Positions 16,563-24,724 of a DNA stretch of 64,000 nt are shown one piece after another. The position numbers and the translations under genes were made by a program. The notes beneath the pieces were generated by a model. The model did no database searches, was not told the origin of the DNA, and saw nothing but the letters and a program-made list of their open reading frames with translations. Every line of letters begins with the position of its first letter. The stretch's first letter is position 1. This DNA comes from PFJX01 sp964393825 (GTDB lineage: Bacteria; Pseudomonadota; Gammaproteobacteria; Burkholderiales; Thiobacillaceae), in assembly GCA_964393825.1 (NCBI GenBank), contig CAYMUY010000016.1:19641-83640 (forward strand), read 5' to 3'.

Positions 16563-17429
16563 ATGTCACCCCAGTCCCTGGCCAGAGAAGCGACCACCCT
16601 GTTCACCCTGCCGGACGTGGTCTTGCGCGCCAACGCCGTGATGGCATCGCCCAAGGGCTCCTCGCATGACCTGGTGCAAGTGATCGAACTCGACGCGGGT
16701 CTGGCCGCGCGGGTGCTGCGGCTGGCCAATTCCATCCTGTACGGCCACTTCGGAAGGGTGGACAGTCTCAGCCACGCGCTGGCCATTGTCGGCCACGATG
16801 CCCTGCGCGATCTGGTGCTGGCCAGCGCCGCCGTCAGGACCTTCACCCACATCCCGGCGGAATTCGTCGACATGGACGTCTTCTGGGACAACAGCATCAC
16901 CTGCGGCGTGCTGGCGCAACAACTCGCCCAGCGGCAGCGGCTGCCGGAGAGCCAGTCGATGTTCGTCCCGGGCCTGCTGCATGGCGTCGGCCGGCTGGTG
17001 TTCTATGCCCGGCGCCCCAACGAATACCGCATGGCGATCAACCTGGCACGGGACGGCAAGCACGACCTGACCGCGGCGGAACGGGACACCTTCGGCTTCA
17101 GCTACGCTGAACTCGGCGCCGCGCTGCTGACTGCCTGGGGCCTGCCGAGAAAGCTGTGCACGGCGGTCGAATACCAGCTTGCGCCGGAACAGGCGCCGGC
17201 CTACCACAAGGAAGCCGCCCTGCTCTGCCTGGCCAACGCCATGGCCGACCGCCTGGCACCCTGCCTCAAGTCGCGCGAGCAACCCGAACCATTCTCGCCG
17301 GCTCTGATTTCCTTCGCGGAGAAGATGAGCCTCAACCCGGGCGATCTCGAACAGATTCAGGTGGCCGCGCTGGCCGCCAGTCTCGAAGTCATCGAAATCA
17401 TCCACCCCAACGCCACCACCCTTTTCTGA
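16563..17429 (+). CDS. HDOD-domain signalling protein inserted between nrdA and nrdB
   Basis: 288 residues after a CAGGAGT ribosome site. The HDOD domain covers most of the protein: the N-terminal LPDVVLRANAVMASP, the DAGLAARVLRLANS core typical of HDOD proteins, SLSHALAIVGHDALRDLVLA and the partial HD-like region FVPGLLHGVGRLVFYARRP. The metal-binding HD pair of true HD-GYP phosphodiesterases is not evident. HDOD proteins are poorly characterised signalling proteins. The 51-nt and 49-nt gaps to nrdA and nrdB and the common strand imply co-transcription with ribonucleotide reductase, a link I cannot explain from known biology. Confidence 0.88.
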   Translation: MSPQSLAREATTLFTLPDVVLRANAVMASPKGSSHDLVQVIELDAGLAARVLRLANSILYGHFGRVDSLSHALAIVGHDALRDLVLASAAVRTFTHIPAEFVDMDVFWDNSITCGVLAQQLAQRQRLPESQSMFVPGLLHGVGRLVFYARRPNEYRMAINLARDGKHDLTAAERDTFGFSYAELGAALLTAWGLPRKLCTAVEYQLAPEQAPAYHKEAALLCLANAMADRLAPCLKSREQPEPFSPALISFAEKMSLNPGDLEQIQVAALAASLEVIEIIHPNATTLF

Positions 17430-17478
17430 CCGACGCGCCTCTCCCGGGCGCGACCTCCCAGCACAGGAGACCACCCAC

Positions 17479-18672
17479 ATGCTGAACTTCGAAGACGATT
17501 TCACCGCCCCCGCGCAGCCTGCCGCCCGCCCGCCGATGCCGCAACTGCAACCCGCGAACCTGGGCCTCAACTTCACCGGCGGCGGCGTCGCGCAGCCGCA
17601 ATGGAACCCACCCGCACCCGCCCCCAGCGCCGCCAGGGTCGATGACATCGCCCACCGCCGCGTCCGTGTCGAGGACAAGCTGATCATCAACGCCCGCGCC
17701 GACGTCAACCAGCTGGTGCCGTTCAAGTACAAGTGGGCCTGGGAAAAATACATCGCCGCCTGCGCCAACCACTGGATGCCGCAGGAAGTGAACATGAACC
17801 GCGACATCGCCACCTGGAAGGACCCCAACGGCCTGTCCGAGGACGAGCGCCACATCATCAAGCGCAACCTGGGCTTCTTCGTCACCGCCGATTCCCTGGC
17901 CGCCAACAACATCGTGCTCGGCACCTATCGCCAGATCACTGCCCCGGAATGCCGCCAGTACCTGCTGCGGCAAGCCTTCGAGGAAGCCATCCACACCCAC
18001 GCCTACCAGTACATCGTGGAAAGCCTGGGCCTGGACGAGGGCGAGATCTTCAACGCCTATCACGAGGTGAGCAGCATCAAGGCCAAGGATGAGTTCCTGC
18101 TGCCCTACATCGACGTGCTCTCCAACCCCACCTTCAAGACCGGCACGCCGGAAACCGACCAGGCGTTCCTGAAGAGCCTGATCGCCTTCGCCTGCATCAT
18201 GGAAGGCCTGTTCTTCTATGTCGGCTTCGTCCAGATCCTGGCACTGGGCCGCCAGAACAAGATGACCGGCGCCGCCGAGCAGTACCAGTACATCCTGCGC
18301 GACGAGTCCATGCACTGCAATTTCGGCATCGACATGATCAACCAGATCAAGCTGGAGAACCCGACGCTGTGGACCCCCGCCTTCAAGGCCGAACTGAAGG
18401 GCATGTTCGAGAAGGCCGTGGCGCTGGAGTACCAGTATGCCGAGGACACCATGCCGCGCGGCGTGCTCGGTCTCAACGCGCCGATGTTCAAGGAATACCT
18501 GCGCTTCATCGCCAACCGCCGCGCCACCCAGATCGGCCTCGACGAGCTCTACCCGGGCGCGTCCAACCCCTTCCCCTGGATGGCCGAGATGATCGACCTG
18601 AAGAAGGAAAAGAACTTCTTCGAGACGCGGGTCACCGAGTACCAGACCGGCGGCGCGCTGGCCTGGGATTGA
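17479..18672 (+). CDS. nrdB: Class Ia ribonucleoside-diphosphate reductase, beta subunit
   Basis: 397 residues with a Pro/Ala-rich N-terminal extension (about 1-55) before the ferritin-like fold. Di-iron ligands are visible: the Asp in TADSLAANN, E169 and H172 in EEAIHTHAY, the Glu in IMEGLFFY, and E and H in RDESMH. The radical tyrosine aligns with Y176 (HTHAY), so this is a tyrosyl-radical class Ia enzyme rather than a metal-only class Ic type. The C-terminus (TEYQTGGALAWD) is the tail that docks on NrdA. Confidence 0.97.
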   Translation: MLNFEDDFTAPAQPAARPPMPQLQPANLGLNFTGGGVAQPQWNPPAPAPSAARVDDIAHRRVRVEDKLIINARADVNQLVPFKYKWAWEKYIAACANHWMPQEVNMNRDIATWKDPNGLSEDERHIIKRNLGFFVTADSLAANNIVLGTYRQITAPECRQYLLRQAFEEAIHTHAYQYIVESLGLDEGEIFNAYHEVSSIKAKDEFLLPYIDVLSNPTFKTGTPETDQAFLKSLIAFACIMEGLFFYVGFVQILALGRQNKMTGAAEQYQYILRDESMHCNFGIDMINQIKLENPTLWTPAFKAELKGMFEKAVALEYQYAEDTMPRGVLGLNAPMFKEYLRFIANRRATQIGLDELYPGASNPFPWMAEMIDLKKEKNFFETRVTEYQTGGALAWD

Positions 18673-18673
18673 T

Positions 18674-19024
18674 TCATCGATCCCGCTTCCGCGCGTGGCC
18701 GGGCCATTCAGCCGGGCGCGCACGGATCACCATCTTGTCCCGCGCGATGATGCTTCGGAACGCGTCGGAAGTGGTCGCCCAATCCACCACGTCGACCTTG
18801 TAGGGCAGGTCGGATTCGGAAAAGGCTTCCGCCAGGGCTGCGCTGGCCTCGAGGCCCAGCGGCCGTTCCGTGATGATGGCCAGGTCGAGGTCGGAATGCG
18901 GTTTCGCGGTTCCCCTGGCGCGGGAACCGAAGGCCCAGACTTCCCGCCCCGGGACGAGTTGCTCCAGGATGTTCAGGATGATGGCCCATTCCGCCGGGCT
19001 GACGGCGAGAGCGGACGCTGGCAT
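18674..19024 (-). CDS. mntA: MntA-type nucleotidyltransferase antitoxin
   Basis: 116 residues from ATG 19024; a GTG one codon earlier is possible. A minimal nucleotidyltransferase with the GS-x10-DxD motif intact (GSRARGTAKPHSDLDL). In type VII systems MntA adenylylates a tyrosine of the HEPN toxin and thereby silences it. The start overlaps the hepT stop (TGATG), so the two are translationally coupled with the toxin first. It ends 1 nt from the convergent nrdB stop. Confidence 0.85.
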   Translation of the reverse strand: MPASALAVSPAEWAIILNILEQLVPGREVWAFGSRARGTAKPHSDLDLAIITERPLGLEASAALAEAFSESDLPYKVDVVDWATTSDAFRSIIARDKMVIRARPAEWPGHARKRDR

Positions 19025-19434
19025 CACGACAGACGCTCCCGAAGTTGCCCGAGGAAATAGCCCGCCTCGTCCAGGAAAGCAGGAATGCCTTGCACGACCG
19101 CGAGGGCGGTGTCCTCGTCATACGTATGGCTGGTTCTGGCGCGCATCTCCCGATAAACCCGCCAGCGCGGCCAGTCACCCAGCAACAATCCGTGCTCGTT
19201 TCCGGAGCGGATCAAATCCTGGAACGACAGGCTGTCATATTGCTCCGGCGAGGCCGAAGTCATTTCAAGGTAGCGCTTGAGCAATTTATGGCTGATCTCA
19301 TAGGTGAACTCGAAGCGCTGGATCAGGCCATCGCGAATCTGCGTATCGCTGGTGTCGCGCTGATAGCGTTCCAGACCTTCTTTCAACCGTAGCGTGGCAT
19401 TGGCCAGAGAGGTGAGGTCGAGCCTGTTACTCAT
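19024..19434 (-). CDS. hepT: HepT-type HEPN RNase toxin
   Basis: 136 residues after an AGGAGA ribosome site. It is a helical protein of the nucleotidyltransferase-substrate-binding (HI0074-like) HEPN family. The R-x4-H-x-Y active-site motif is present as RARTSHTY, and the tyrosine is the residue modified by MntA in characterised pairs. The intact motif argues for an active toxin rather than a relic. Confidence 0.85.
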   Translation of the reverse strand: MSNRLDLTSLANATLRLKEGLERYQRDTSDTQIRDGLIQRFEFTYEISHKLLKRYLEMTSASPEQYDSLSFQDLIRSGNEHGLLLGDWPRWRVYREMRARTSHTYDEDTALAVVQGIPAFLDEAGYFLGQLRERLS

Positions 19435-19664
19435 GGTGTCTTCTCCTGCGGGGGGTAGCCCGGTCCGGCCATTTTCTCCCGAACTGGCGCCGCCATGACA
19501 CGTTTGGACAGGCTATCCGCCCGGAAGGGAACATGCGCAGGATATTCCGGTCCGACCCGCTCGAAGAATACGCGCAAAAAAATGCGTGTTCATTCTCAAC
19601 CCGGATGGACACAAAAACATGGCAGGATGCTGCCATCGTCCAGCCGCCGCCCCGGAGTCCACTC

Positions 19665-20423
19665 ATGCGCATCCCCGCCCTGCTTCTCCTTTCCCTGCTC
19701 GCAAACGGCGCCCAGGCTGGCTGGCTGGACGATCTGAAGCAGAAACTGGGGGGATTCCAGTCCGCCCCGGCCACCGGTGCCGCACCGGGCAGCGGCCTGG
19801 CCGCCACGCTGAGCGACGAGGAGGTGGCGCGCGCGCTCAGGGAAGCCCTGTCCCGGGGCACCCAGCAGGCGGTGGCCAGCCTGGGCAAGGAAGGCGGTTA
19901 CCTGAACAACCTGGAGGTGAAGATCCCCCTGCCCGAGGACTTGCAGAAAGTGGAGAAACTGCTGCGCGGCTTCGGCCAGGGCAAATACGCGGACCAGTTC
20001 GTGGCCACCCTCAACCACGCCGCGGAAAAGGCGGCGCCGGAAGCCGCCAGCATCTTCGCCGATGCCATTACCCGGATGTCGCTGGCCGATGCCCAGGCCC
20101 TCCTGAAGGGGCCGGACGACGCGGCCACCCAGTATTTCCGCAAGACCAGCGAGGCGAAGCTGAAGGAGCGCTTCCTGCCCATCGTCCAGGCCGCCACCAA
20201 TGAGGCCGGGGTCACCGCCGCCTACAAGAAGCTGATCGACAAGGCCGGCCCCGCTGCCCGCCTGCTGGGCTCTGGCGCCAGTGACCTGGACGGCTATGTC
20301 GAGGCCCAGGCGGTCGACGGCCTGTTCAAGATGATCGCCGCCGAGGAGAAGCGCATCCGCCAGGATCCGCTGGCGCGCGGCACGGAACTGCTCAAGAAGG
20401 TATTCGGGACGCTGGGCAAGTAA
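19665..20423 (+). CDS. DUF4197 secreted protein
   Basis: 252 residues starting at 19665 (MRIPALLLLSLL) after GGAG; an upstream in-frame start would add 44 residues in front of the signal peptide. A Sec signal with cleavage near QAG leads to a helical domain of the DUF4197 family (LSDEEVARALREALSRGTQQAV...). Function is unknown; the family is periplasmic or outer-membrane associated in many proteobacteria. Followed 38 nt later by a peroxiredoxin. Confidence 0.85.
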   Translation: MRIPALLLLSLLANGAQAGWLDDLKQKLGGFQSAPATGAAPGSGLAATLSDEEVARALREALSRGTQQAVASLGKEGGYLNNLEVKIPLPEDLQKVEKLLRGFGQGKYADQFVATLNHAAEKAAPEAASIFADAITRMSLADAQALLKGPDDAATQYFRKTSEAKLKERFLPIVQAATNEAGVTAAYKKLIDKAGPAARLLGSGASDLDGYVEAQAVDGLFKMIAAEEKRIRQDPLARGTELLKKVFGTLGK

Positions 20424-20461
20424 CCCGCCGCCCGCCACGCGACTTCCAGGCAAGGACACCC

Positions 20462-20932
20462 ATGCTCACCCCCCATACGCCAGCCCCCGACTTCACCGCC
20501 CCCAATCAACATGGCCAGCCGCTTCGACTCGCCGACTTCCGGGGCCACAAACAGGTGATCCTGTACTTCTACCCCAAGGACGACACCCCCGGTTGCACGG
20601 TCGAGGCCAATCAGTTCACCGCCCTGGCCAGCGAATTCGCTGCCGTGAACACGGTGGTGATCGGCGTCAGCCGCGATTCCTGCGCTAGCCACCGGGCCTT
20701 CATCGACAAACATGGCCTCGCCGTCGACCTGCTCGCCGACGAGGACGGCGACCTCTGCCGGCGCTACGGGGTCTGGCAGGAGAAGGAAAAGAACGGAGTG
20801 AAAAGCATGGGGATCATCCGTTCCACCTTCCTCATCGACAAGCAGGGACAACTGGCCGAGGCGCTGTATGGCGTCACCGCGGACGGCCATGCCGCCGCCA
20901 TGCTCGACCGGGTGCGGCAACTGCCCGGCTGA
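20462..20932 (+). CDS. bcp: Thioredoxin-dependent peroxiredoxin, PrxQ/Bcp type
   Basis: 156 residues. The peroxidatic cysteine is C45 in DTPGCTVEA. The resolving cysteine found five residues later in E. coli Bcp is absent (Asn at 50), but C74 and C99 remain as candidate resolving residues. The enzyme reduces peroxides using thioredoxin. Same-strand neighbours encode DUF4197 and a secreted DsrE-like protein. Confidence 0.93.
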   Translation: MLTPHTPAPDFTAPNQHGQPLRLADFRGHKQVILYFYPKDDTPGCTVEANQFTALASEFAAVNTVVIGVSRDSCASHRAFIDKHGLAVDLLADEDGDLCRRYGVWQEKEKNGVKSMGIIRSTFLIDKQGQLAEALYGVTADGHAAAMLDRVRQLPG

Positions 20933-20974
20933 GCCCCTTGCCCGATTCGACACGACACCCAAGAGGAGACCGAC

Positions 20975-21502
20975 ATGCACCTGCCCCGTCCAACCCTGCT
21001 CGCCCTGATCCTGGCCGCGACCTGCATTGCCGCCCCCATCAGCCACGCGGCATCCACACAAGCGGAAGCCCGGCCCATGGTCATGGTGGACAAGACAGGA
21101 CGCTACAAGGTGGTCTACGACATCCACAGCGACGAGCTGGCGGCAGGCATCTCCCGTGGCCTCTACTATGCCCGCGGCCTGTTCGAGGCCTTCCGCAAGC
21201 AGGGGGTCGAGCCCGGCCAGGTCGATGTCCACCTGGTGCTGCATGGTGACGCGGCGGCGATGCTGCTGATCGACGAGACCTACCAGATGGCGATCAACGA
21301 CCCCTTCGCGGTCAACCCCAACGCCAAGATCGTGCAGGACCTGATCGACCTGGGCGTCAGTGTCGAGATCTGTCACAGCGCGATGCGCAGCAAGGGCTGG
21401 AAGCCGAAGGATGTGCTGCCGAACGTCACCATCGTGCATGACGGCTATACCCGCCTGATCAAGCTGCAGAACGACGGCTACGCCTATATCGGCGGCTACT
21501 GA
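20975..21502 (+). CDS. Secreted DsrE-like protein
   Basis: 175 residues after a GAGGAGA site. Sec signal peptide (LALILAATCIAAPISHAAS) and a DsrE/DsrF-like fold with the conserved region DVHLVLHGDAAAMLL and a single cysteine in VEICHSAM, the position of the sulfur-carrying cysteine in DsrE proteins. Exported DsrE-like proteins are common near redox genes but lack a defined role; periplasmic sulfur handling is a guess. It ends about 60 nt from the convergent metY gene. Confidence 0.8.
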   Translation: MHLPRPTLLALILAATCIAAPISHAASTQAEARPMVMVDKTGRYKVVYDIHSDELAAGISRGLYYARGLFEAFRKQGVEPGQVDVHLVLHGDAAAMLLIDETYQMAINDPFAVNPNAKIVQDLIDLGVSVEICHSAMRSKGWKPKDVLPNVTIVHDGYTRLIKLQNDGYAYIGGY

Positions 21503-21515
21503 AGCGCGCGGCGAG

Positions 21516-21534
21516 CGCCGGCATCCAGCCGGCG
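21516..21534. terminator. Hairpin between convergent dsrE-like gene and metY
   Basis: A 7-bp GC stem (CGCCGGC / GCCGGCG) with a 5-nt loop, followed by TGTTT. The T-tract is poor, so termination is likely but not certain. Confidence 0.45.
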
Positions 21535-21562
21535 TGTTTCCGTCACCGGCCGCGAGGGCGGA

Positions 21563-22837
21563 CTAGCCCGCCGCCGCCAGTGCCTGCTCGATGTCGGCGA
21601 TGATGTCGTCGATGTGCTCGATGCCCAGCGACAGCCGCACCATATCCTCGGAAACCCCCGCTTTCGCCAGTTCCGCCGGGGACAACTGACGATGCGTGGT
21701 GGTGGCCGGGTGGCAGGCCAGGCTCTTGGCGTCGCCGATGTTGACCAGGCGGACGATGAGATTGAGCGCGTCGATGAACTTGCCGCCGGCTTCACGGCCG
21801 CCCTTGATGCCGAAGGAGACGATGCCGGAAGCCTTGCCGCCCATGTACTTGTCCGCCAGCGGCCGGCTCGGCGAATCGGCGAGTCCGGCGTACTGCACCC
21901 AGGACACCTTCGGGTGGTTTTTCAGGTACTCGGCGACGGCGACGCTGTTCTCGCAGATGCGGTCCATCCTTAGCGGCAGGGTCTCGATGCCCTGCAGGAT
22001 CAGGAAGCTGTTGAACGGGCTGATCGCCGCGCCCATGTTGCGCAGCGGCACGACGCGGGCGCGGCCGATATAGGCGGCCGCGCCGAGGGCTTCGGTGTAG
22101 ACGACGCCGTGATAGGAAGCGTCCGGCTCGTTGAGGCGGGCGAAACGCACCTTGTGCTCGGCCCAGGGGAACTTGCCGGAGTCGACGATCATGCCGCCGA
22201 TGCTGTTGCCGTGGCCGCCCAGGTATTTGGTCAGCGCGTGCACCACGATGTCGGCGCCGTGCTCGAACGGGCGGCACAGGTAGGGGGTGGGCACGGTGTT
22301 GTCGACGATCAGCGGCACGCCGTGGGCATGCGCCAGTTCCGCCAGTTTCTCGAAGTCGGTGACGTTGCCGAGCGGGTTGCCCACCGATTCGCAGAACACC
22401 GCCTTGGTGCGATCGTCGATCAGCTTGGCGAAGCTGTCCGGCTCGCGGTAGTCGGCGAAGCGCACTTCGATGCCATAGCGCGGCAGGGTGTGGGCGAACA
22501 GGTTGTAGGTGCCGCCATACAGGGTGGAACTGGTGACGATGTTGTCGCCGGCTTCGGCGATGGTCATGATCGCGTAGGTGATGGCCGCCATGCCGGAGGC
22601 CAGGGCCAGACCGGCGATGCCGCCTTCCATTTCCGCGACGCGTTTTTCCAGCACGTCGGTGGTGGGGTTCATGATGCGGGTGTAGATGTTGCCGGGCACC
22701 TTCAGGTCGAACAGGTCGGCGCCGTGCTGGGTGGAATCGAAAGCGTAGGACGTGGTCTGGTAAATGGGCACCGCCACGGCTTTGGTGGTGGGTTCCGGGG
22801 AATAGCCGCCATGCACGGCCAGGGTTTCGATTTTCAT
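21563..22837 (-). CDS. metY: O-acetylhomoserine aminocarboxypropyltransferase (sulfhydrylase)
   Basis: 424 residues from 22837 (MKIETLAVHGGYSPEP) after AGGAGACAAC; an in-frame extension to 22975 is not conserved. This is a Cys/Met metabolism PLP enzyme with the PLP-lysine in HALTKYLGGHGNS, and with ASGMAAITYA and SSTLYGGTYNLF. It makes homocysteine from O-acetylhomoserine and sulfide. No SAM riboswitch-like structure was seen upstream. Confidence 0.93.
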   Translation of the reverse strand: MKIETLAVHGGYSPEPTTKAVAVPIYQTTSYAFDSTQHGADLFDLKVPGNIYTRIMNPTTDVLEKRVAEMEGGIAGLALASGMAAITYAIMTIAEAGDNIVTSSTLYGGTYNLFAHTLPRYGIEVRFADYREPDSFAKLIDDRTKAVFCESVGNPLGNVTDFEKLAELAHAHGVPLIVDNTVPTPYLCRPFEHGADIVVHALTKYLGGHGNSIGGMIVDSGKFPWAEHKVRFARLNEPDASYHGVVYTEALGAAAYIGRARVVPLRNMGAAISPFNSFLILQGIETLPLRMDRICENSVAVAEYLKNHPKVSWVQYAGLADSPSRPLADKYMGGKASGIVSFGIKGGREAGGKFIDALNLIVRLVNIGDAKSLACHPATTTHRQLSPAELAKAGVSEDMVRLSLGIEHIDDIIADIEQALAAAG

Positions 22838-22983
22838 GTTGTCTCCTCGTGGTGGCGCGTCGGCCTCGACGCGAGCCGCGATGCTACCGCGCCAGCGGCG
22901 CTTGCGGGTGCCGCCATGTTTCAGCGGGCCGGCGGACGCCGGCTGCGTTAGCATTCGACCGGTTGACAGTTCCACGACCTCCC

Positions 22984-23577
22984 ATGAAAGACATTCTGGT
23001 TCTCTATTACAGCCTCCACGGCTCCGTGAAGCAGCTGGCGCAACACCTGGCGCACGGCATCGAGTCGGTTGAGGGCGCGCGGGCGCGGGTGCGCACCGTG
23101 CCCAATGTGATGACCGAGCGCGACAGCCCGGCCAAACTGGTGCCGGACAGCGGCGCCCCCTTCGCCACGCTGCTGGATTTGCAGGAATGCATCGGCGTCG
23201 CGGTGGGTTCCCCCACCCGCTTCGGCAACATGGCGGCGGCCATGAAGCATTTCCTCGACGGCACCTCTGGTCTCTGGCTCAACGGCGACCTGGTCGGCAA
23301 GCCGGCCTGCGTGTTCACCTCCACCGCCAGCCTGCACGGCGGCCAGGAAACCACCCTGATGAGCATGATGATGCCGTTGCTGCACCACGGCATGCTCATC
23401 GTCGGCCTGCCCTATTCCAACCCGGAACTGAACCTCACCCGTTCCGGCGGCACGCCCTACGGTGCCAGCCACTGGGCCGGTCCGGACGGCCAAGAACCGG
23501 TGACCGAAGACGAACGCAAGCTGGCCTTCGCCCTCGGCCGCCGGCTGGCGGAAACCGCAATGAGGCTGGCCATATGA
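22984..23577 (+). CDS. WrbA-like NAD(P)H:quinone oxidoreductase
   Basis: 197 residues from ATG 22984 (MKDILVLYYSLHGSVKQLA). Flavodoxin fold: the phosphate loop YYSLHGSVKQL, the flavin contact GSPTRFGNMAAAMKHFLD and the WrbA-typical STASLHGGQETTLMSMM and PYGASHWAG. It performs two-electron quinone reduction that avoids semiquinones. The stop overlaps the next start (ATGA), giving a three-gene operon with a HugZ-like and a DUF2069 gene. Confidence 0.92.
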   Translation: MKDILVLYYSLHGSVKQLAQHLAHGIESVEGARARVRTVPNVMTERDSPAKLVPDSGAPFATLLDLQECIGVAVGSPTRFGNMAAAMKHFLDGTSGLWLNGDLVGKPACVFTSTASLHGGQETTLMSMMMPLLHHGMLIVGLPYSNPELNLTRSGGTPYGASHWAGPDGQEPVTEDERKLAFALGRRLAETAMRLAI

Positions 23578-24272
23578 GCGAGATCGGCAATGAAGCCCGG
23601 CGATTCGTGCGTAGCCAGCGCAGCGGTGTGCTGTCGACCCTCTCGCAACGGCTGGGCGGCTACCCCTTCGGCTCGGTGGCGCCGTTCATCCTCGACCATG
23701 CCGGCCGCCCGGTGATCCTGATCTCGGACATCGCCGAGCACACCAGGAACATCGTCGCCGACCCACGCGTCTCCCTCATCGTGCAGCCCTACAGCCCGGA
23801 CATGCAGGTCAACGGCCGGGTGACGATCGTGGGCGAGGCCAGGCGCGTTGACGACAAGGACAGCGTCGGACCGCGCTACCTGCGTTTCCACCCGCAGGCG
23901 GAAACCTACTTCGCCATGCACGACTTCCAGTTCTATCGCATCGAACCGTTGCGCATCCGCTACATCGGCGGCTTTGGCCGCATCCACTGGGTGGAACCCG
24001 CCGCCTATCTGTGCCCGGACAGCCCGCTCGCCGGGCAGGAAGACGGCATCGTCACGCACATGAATGCCGATCATGGCGACAACCTGGCCGCCTACTGCCG
24101 GCATGTCCACGGCATCGATCCCGCCACCGCGACGATGCTCGGCATCGACCCGGACGGCTTCGATGTGCGCGCGGACAGCGGCGAATTGCGCTTCGTCTTC
24201 GAATCACCGGTGAACGACGCCCAGGCGGCACGCCTGGCCCTGGTGGCCCTGGCCCAGGCAGCGCGCGGATGA
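23574..24272 (+). CDS. HugZ-like haem-utilisation / PNPOx-fold protein
   Basis: 232 residues. An N-terminal split-barrel flavin- or haem-binding fold (FVRSQRSGVLSTLS...YPFGSVAPF) is joined to a C-terminal DUF2470 domain with the His-rich GIVTHMNADHGDNLAAYCRHVHG. This architecture is that of HugZ/HutZ haem-degrading or haem-storage proteins, but many members are uncharacterised. It overlaps wrbA and the DUF2069 gene by 4 nt at each end. Confidence 0.85.
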   Translation: MSEIGNEARRFVRSQRSGVLSTLSQRLGGYPFGSVAPFILDHAGRPVILISDIAEHTRNIVADPRVSLIVQPYSPDMQVNGRVTIVGEARRVDDKDSVGPRYLRFHPQAETYFAMHDFQFYRIEPLRIRYIGGFGRIHWVEPAAYLCPDSPLAGQEDGIVTHMNADHGDNLAAYCRHVHGIDPATATMLGIDPDGFDVRADSGELRFVFESPVNDAQAARLALVALAQAARG

Positions 24273-24610
24273 CCCCCGCATCGCTGCGCGCGCTGGCCTC
24301 CGCCAGCCTGATCGCGCTGATTGCCCTGTCCGTGTCCTGGGAGCTCTGGCTGGCGCCGCTGCGGCCGGGCGGTTCCTGGCTGGTATTGAAAGTGCTGCCC
24401 CTGCTGCTGCCGCTGTTCGGCATCCTCCACGGCCGGGTCTATACCTACCGTTGGTCCACCCTGTTGATCTGGCTCTACTTCACCGAAGGCGCCGTGCGTG
24501 CCTGGTCGGACAGTGGCGTTTCCGCAACATTGGCCAGCGTCGAAGTGGCGCTTTCGCTGCTGTTTTTCATCGCCACGGCCTGGTACGCCCGCCTTAACCC
24601 GCGAAGTTGA
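24269..24610 (+). CDS. DUF2069 small membrane protein
   Basis: 113 residues, three or four membrane helices (SLIALIALSVSWELWL, LVLKVLPLLLPLFGIL, TLLIWLYFTEGAVRAW, VEVALSLLFFIATAWY). It matches the DUF2069 family, often found beside wrbA in betaproteobacteria; function is unknown. Its stop codon lies inside the FNR box of the next gene, as with ccoS. Confidence 0.85.
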   Translation: MTPASLRALASASLIALIALSVSWELWLAPLRPGGSWLVLKVLPLLLPLFGILHGRVYTYRWSTLLIWLYFTEGAVRAWSDSGVSATLASVEVALSLLFFIATAWYARLNPRS

Positions 24611-24620
24611 CCTTGATCAA
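24607..24620 (+). promoter_or_regulatory. FNR/Anr box of the membrane cytochrome gene
   Basis: TTGACCTTGATCAA fits TTGAT-N4-ATCAA with one change. A GCGAAT -10-like element lies at 24643-24648, the same distance from the box as at ccoN (26 nt after the box ends to the first nt's equivalent at both promoters, with a shared GAATT 24 nt after each box). Confidence 0.75.
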
Positions 24621-24643
24621 CCGTGTCACTTGTAGGACAACCG

Positions 24644-24684
24644 CGAATTAACGATATTAGAGTCCGAATTTGACGATATTAGAG
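24644..24684 (+). repeat. Tandem direct repeat in the leader of the membrane cytochrome gene
   Basis: CGAATTAACGATATTAGAG (24644-24662) and CGAATTTGACGATATTAGAG (24665-24684) are two near-identical copies about two helical turns apart. The core ACGATATTAGAG is perfect. Such spacing suggests a bound regulator; alternatively the second copy creates a second promoter (TTGACG with TATAAA 15 nt further on). Confidence 0.6.
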
Positions 24685-24724
24685 CCTGCTTATAAACTCG
24701 CCCGACATTTTTTGAGGAACCATC

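Noticed and set aside
22838..22983. Possible SAM or SAH riboswitch upstream of metY
   Set aside because: The leader to the AGGAGACAAC site shows no riboswitch core; the region is shared with the wrbA leader.
24670..24696. TTGACG and TATAAA as the main promoter of the membrane cytochrome gene
   Set aside because: The 15-bp spacer is short and the FNR box with its own -10 fits better; kept only as a possible second promoter.
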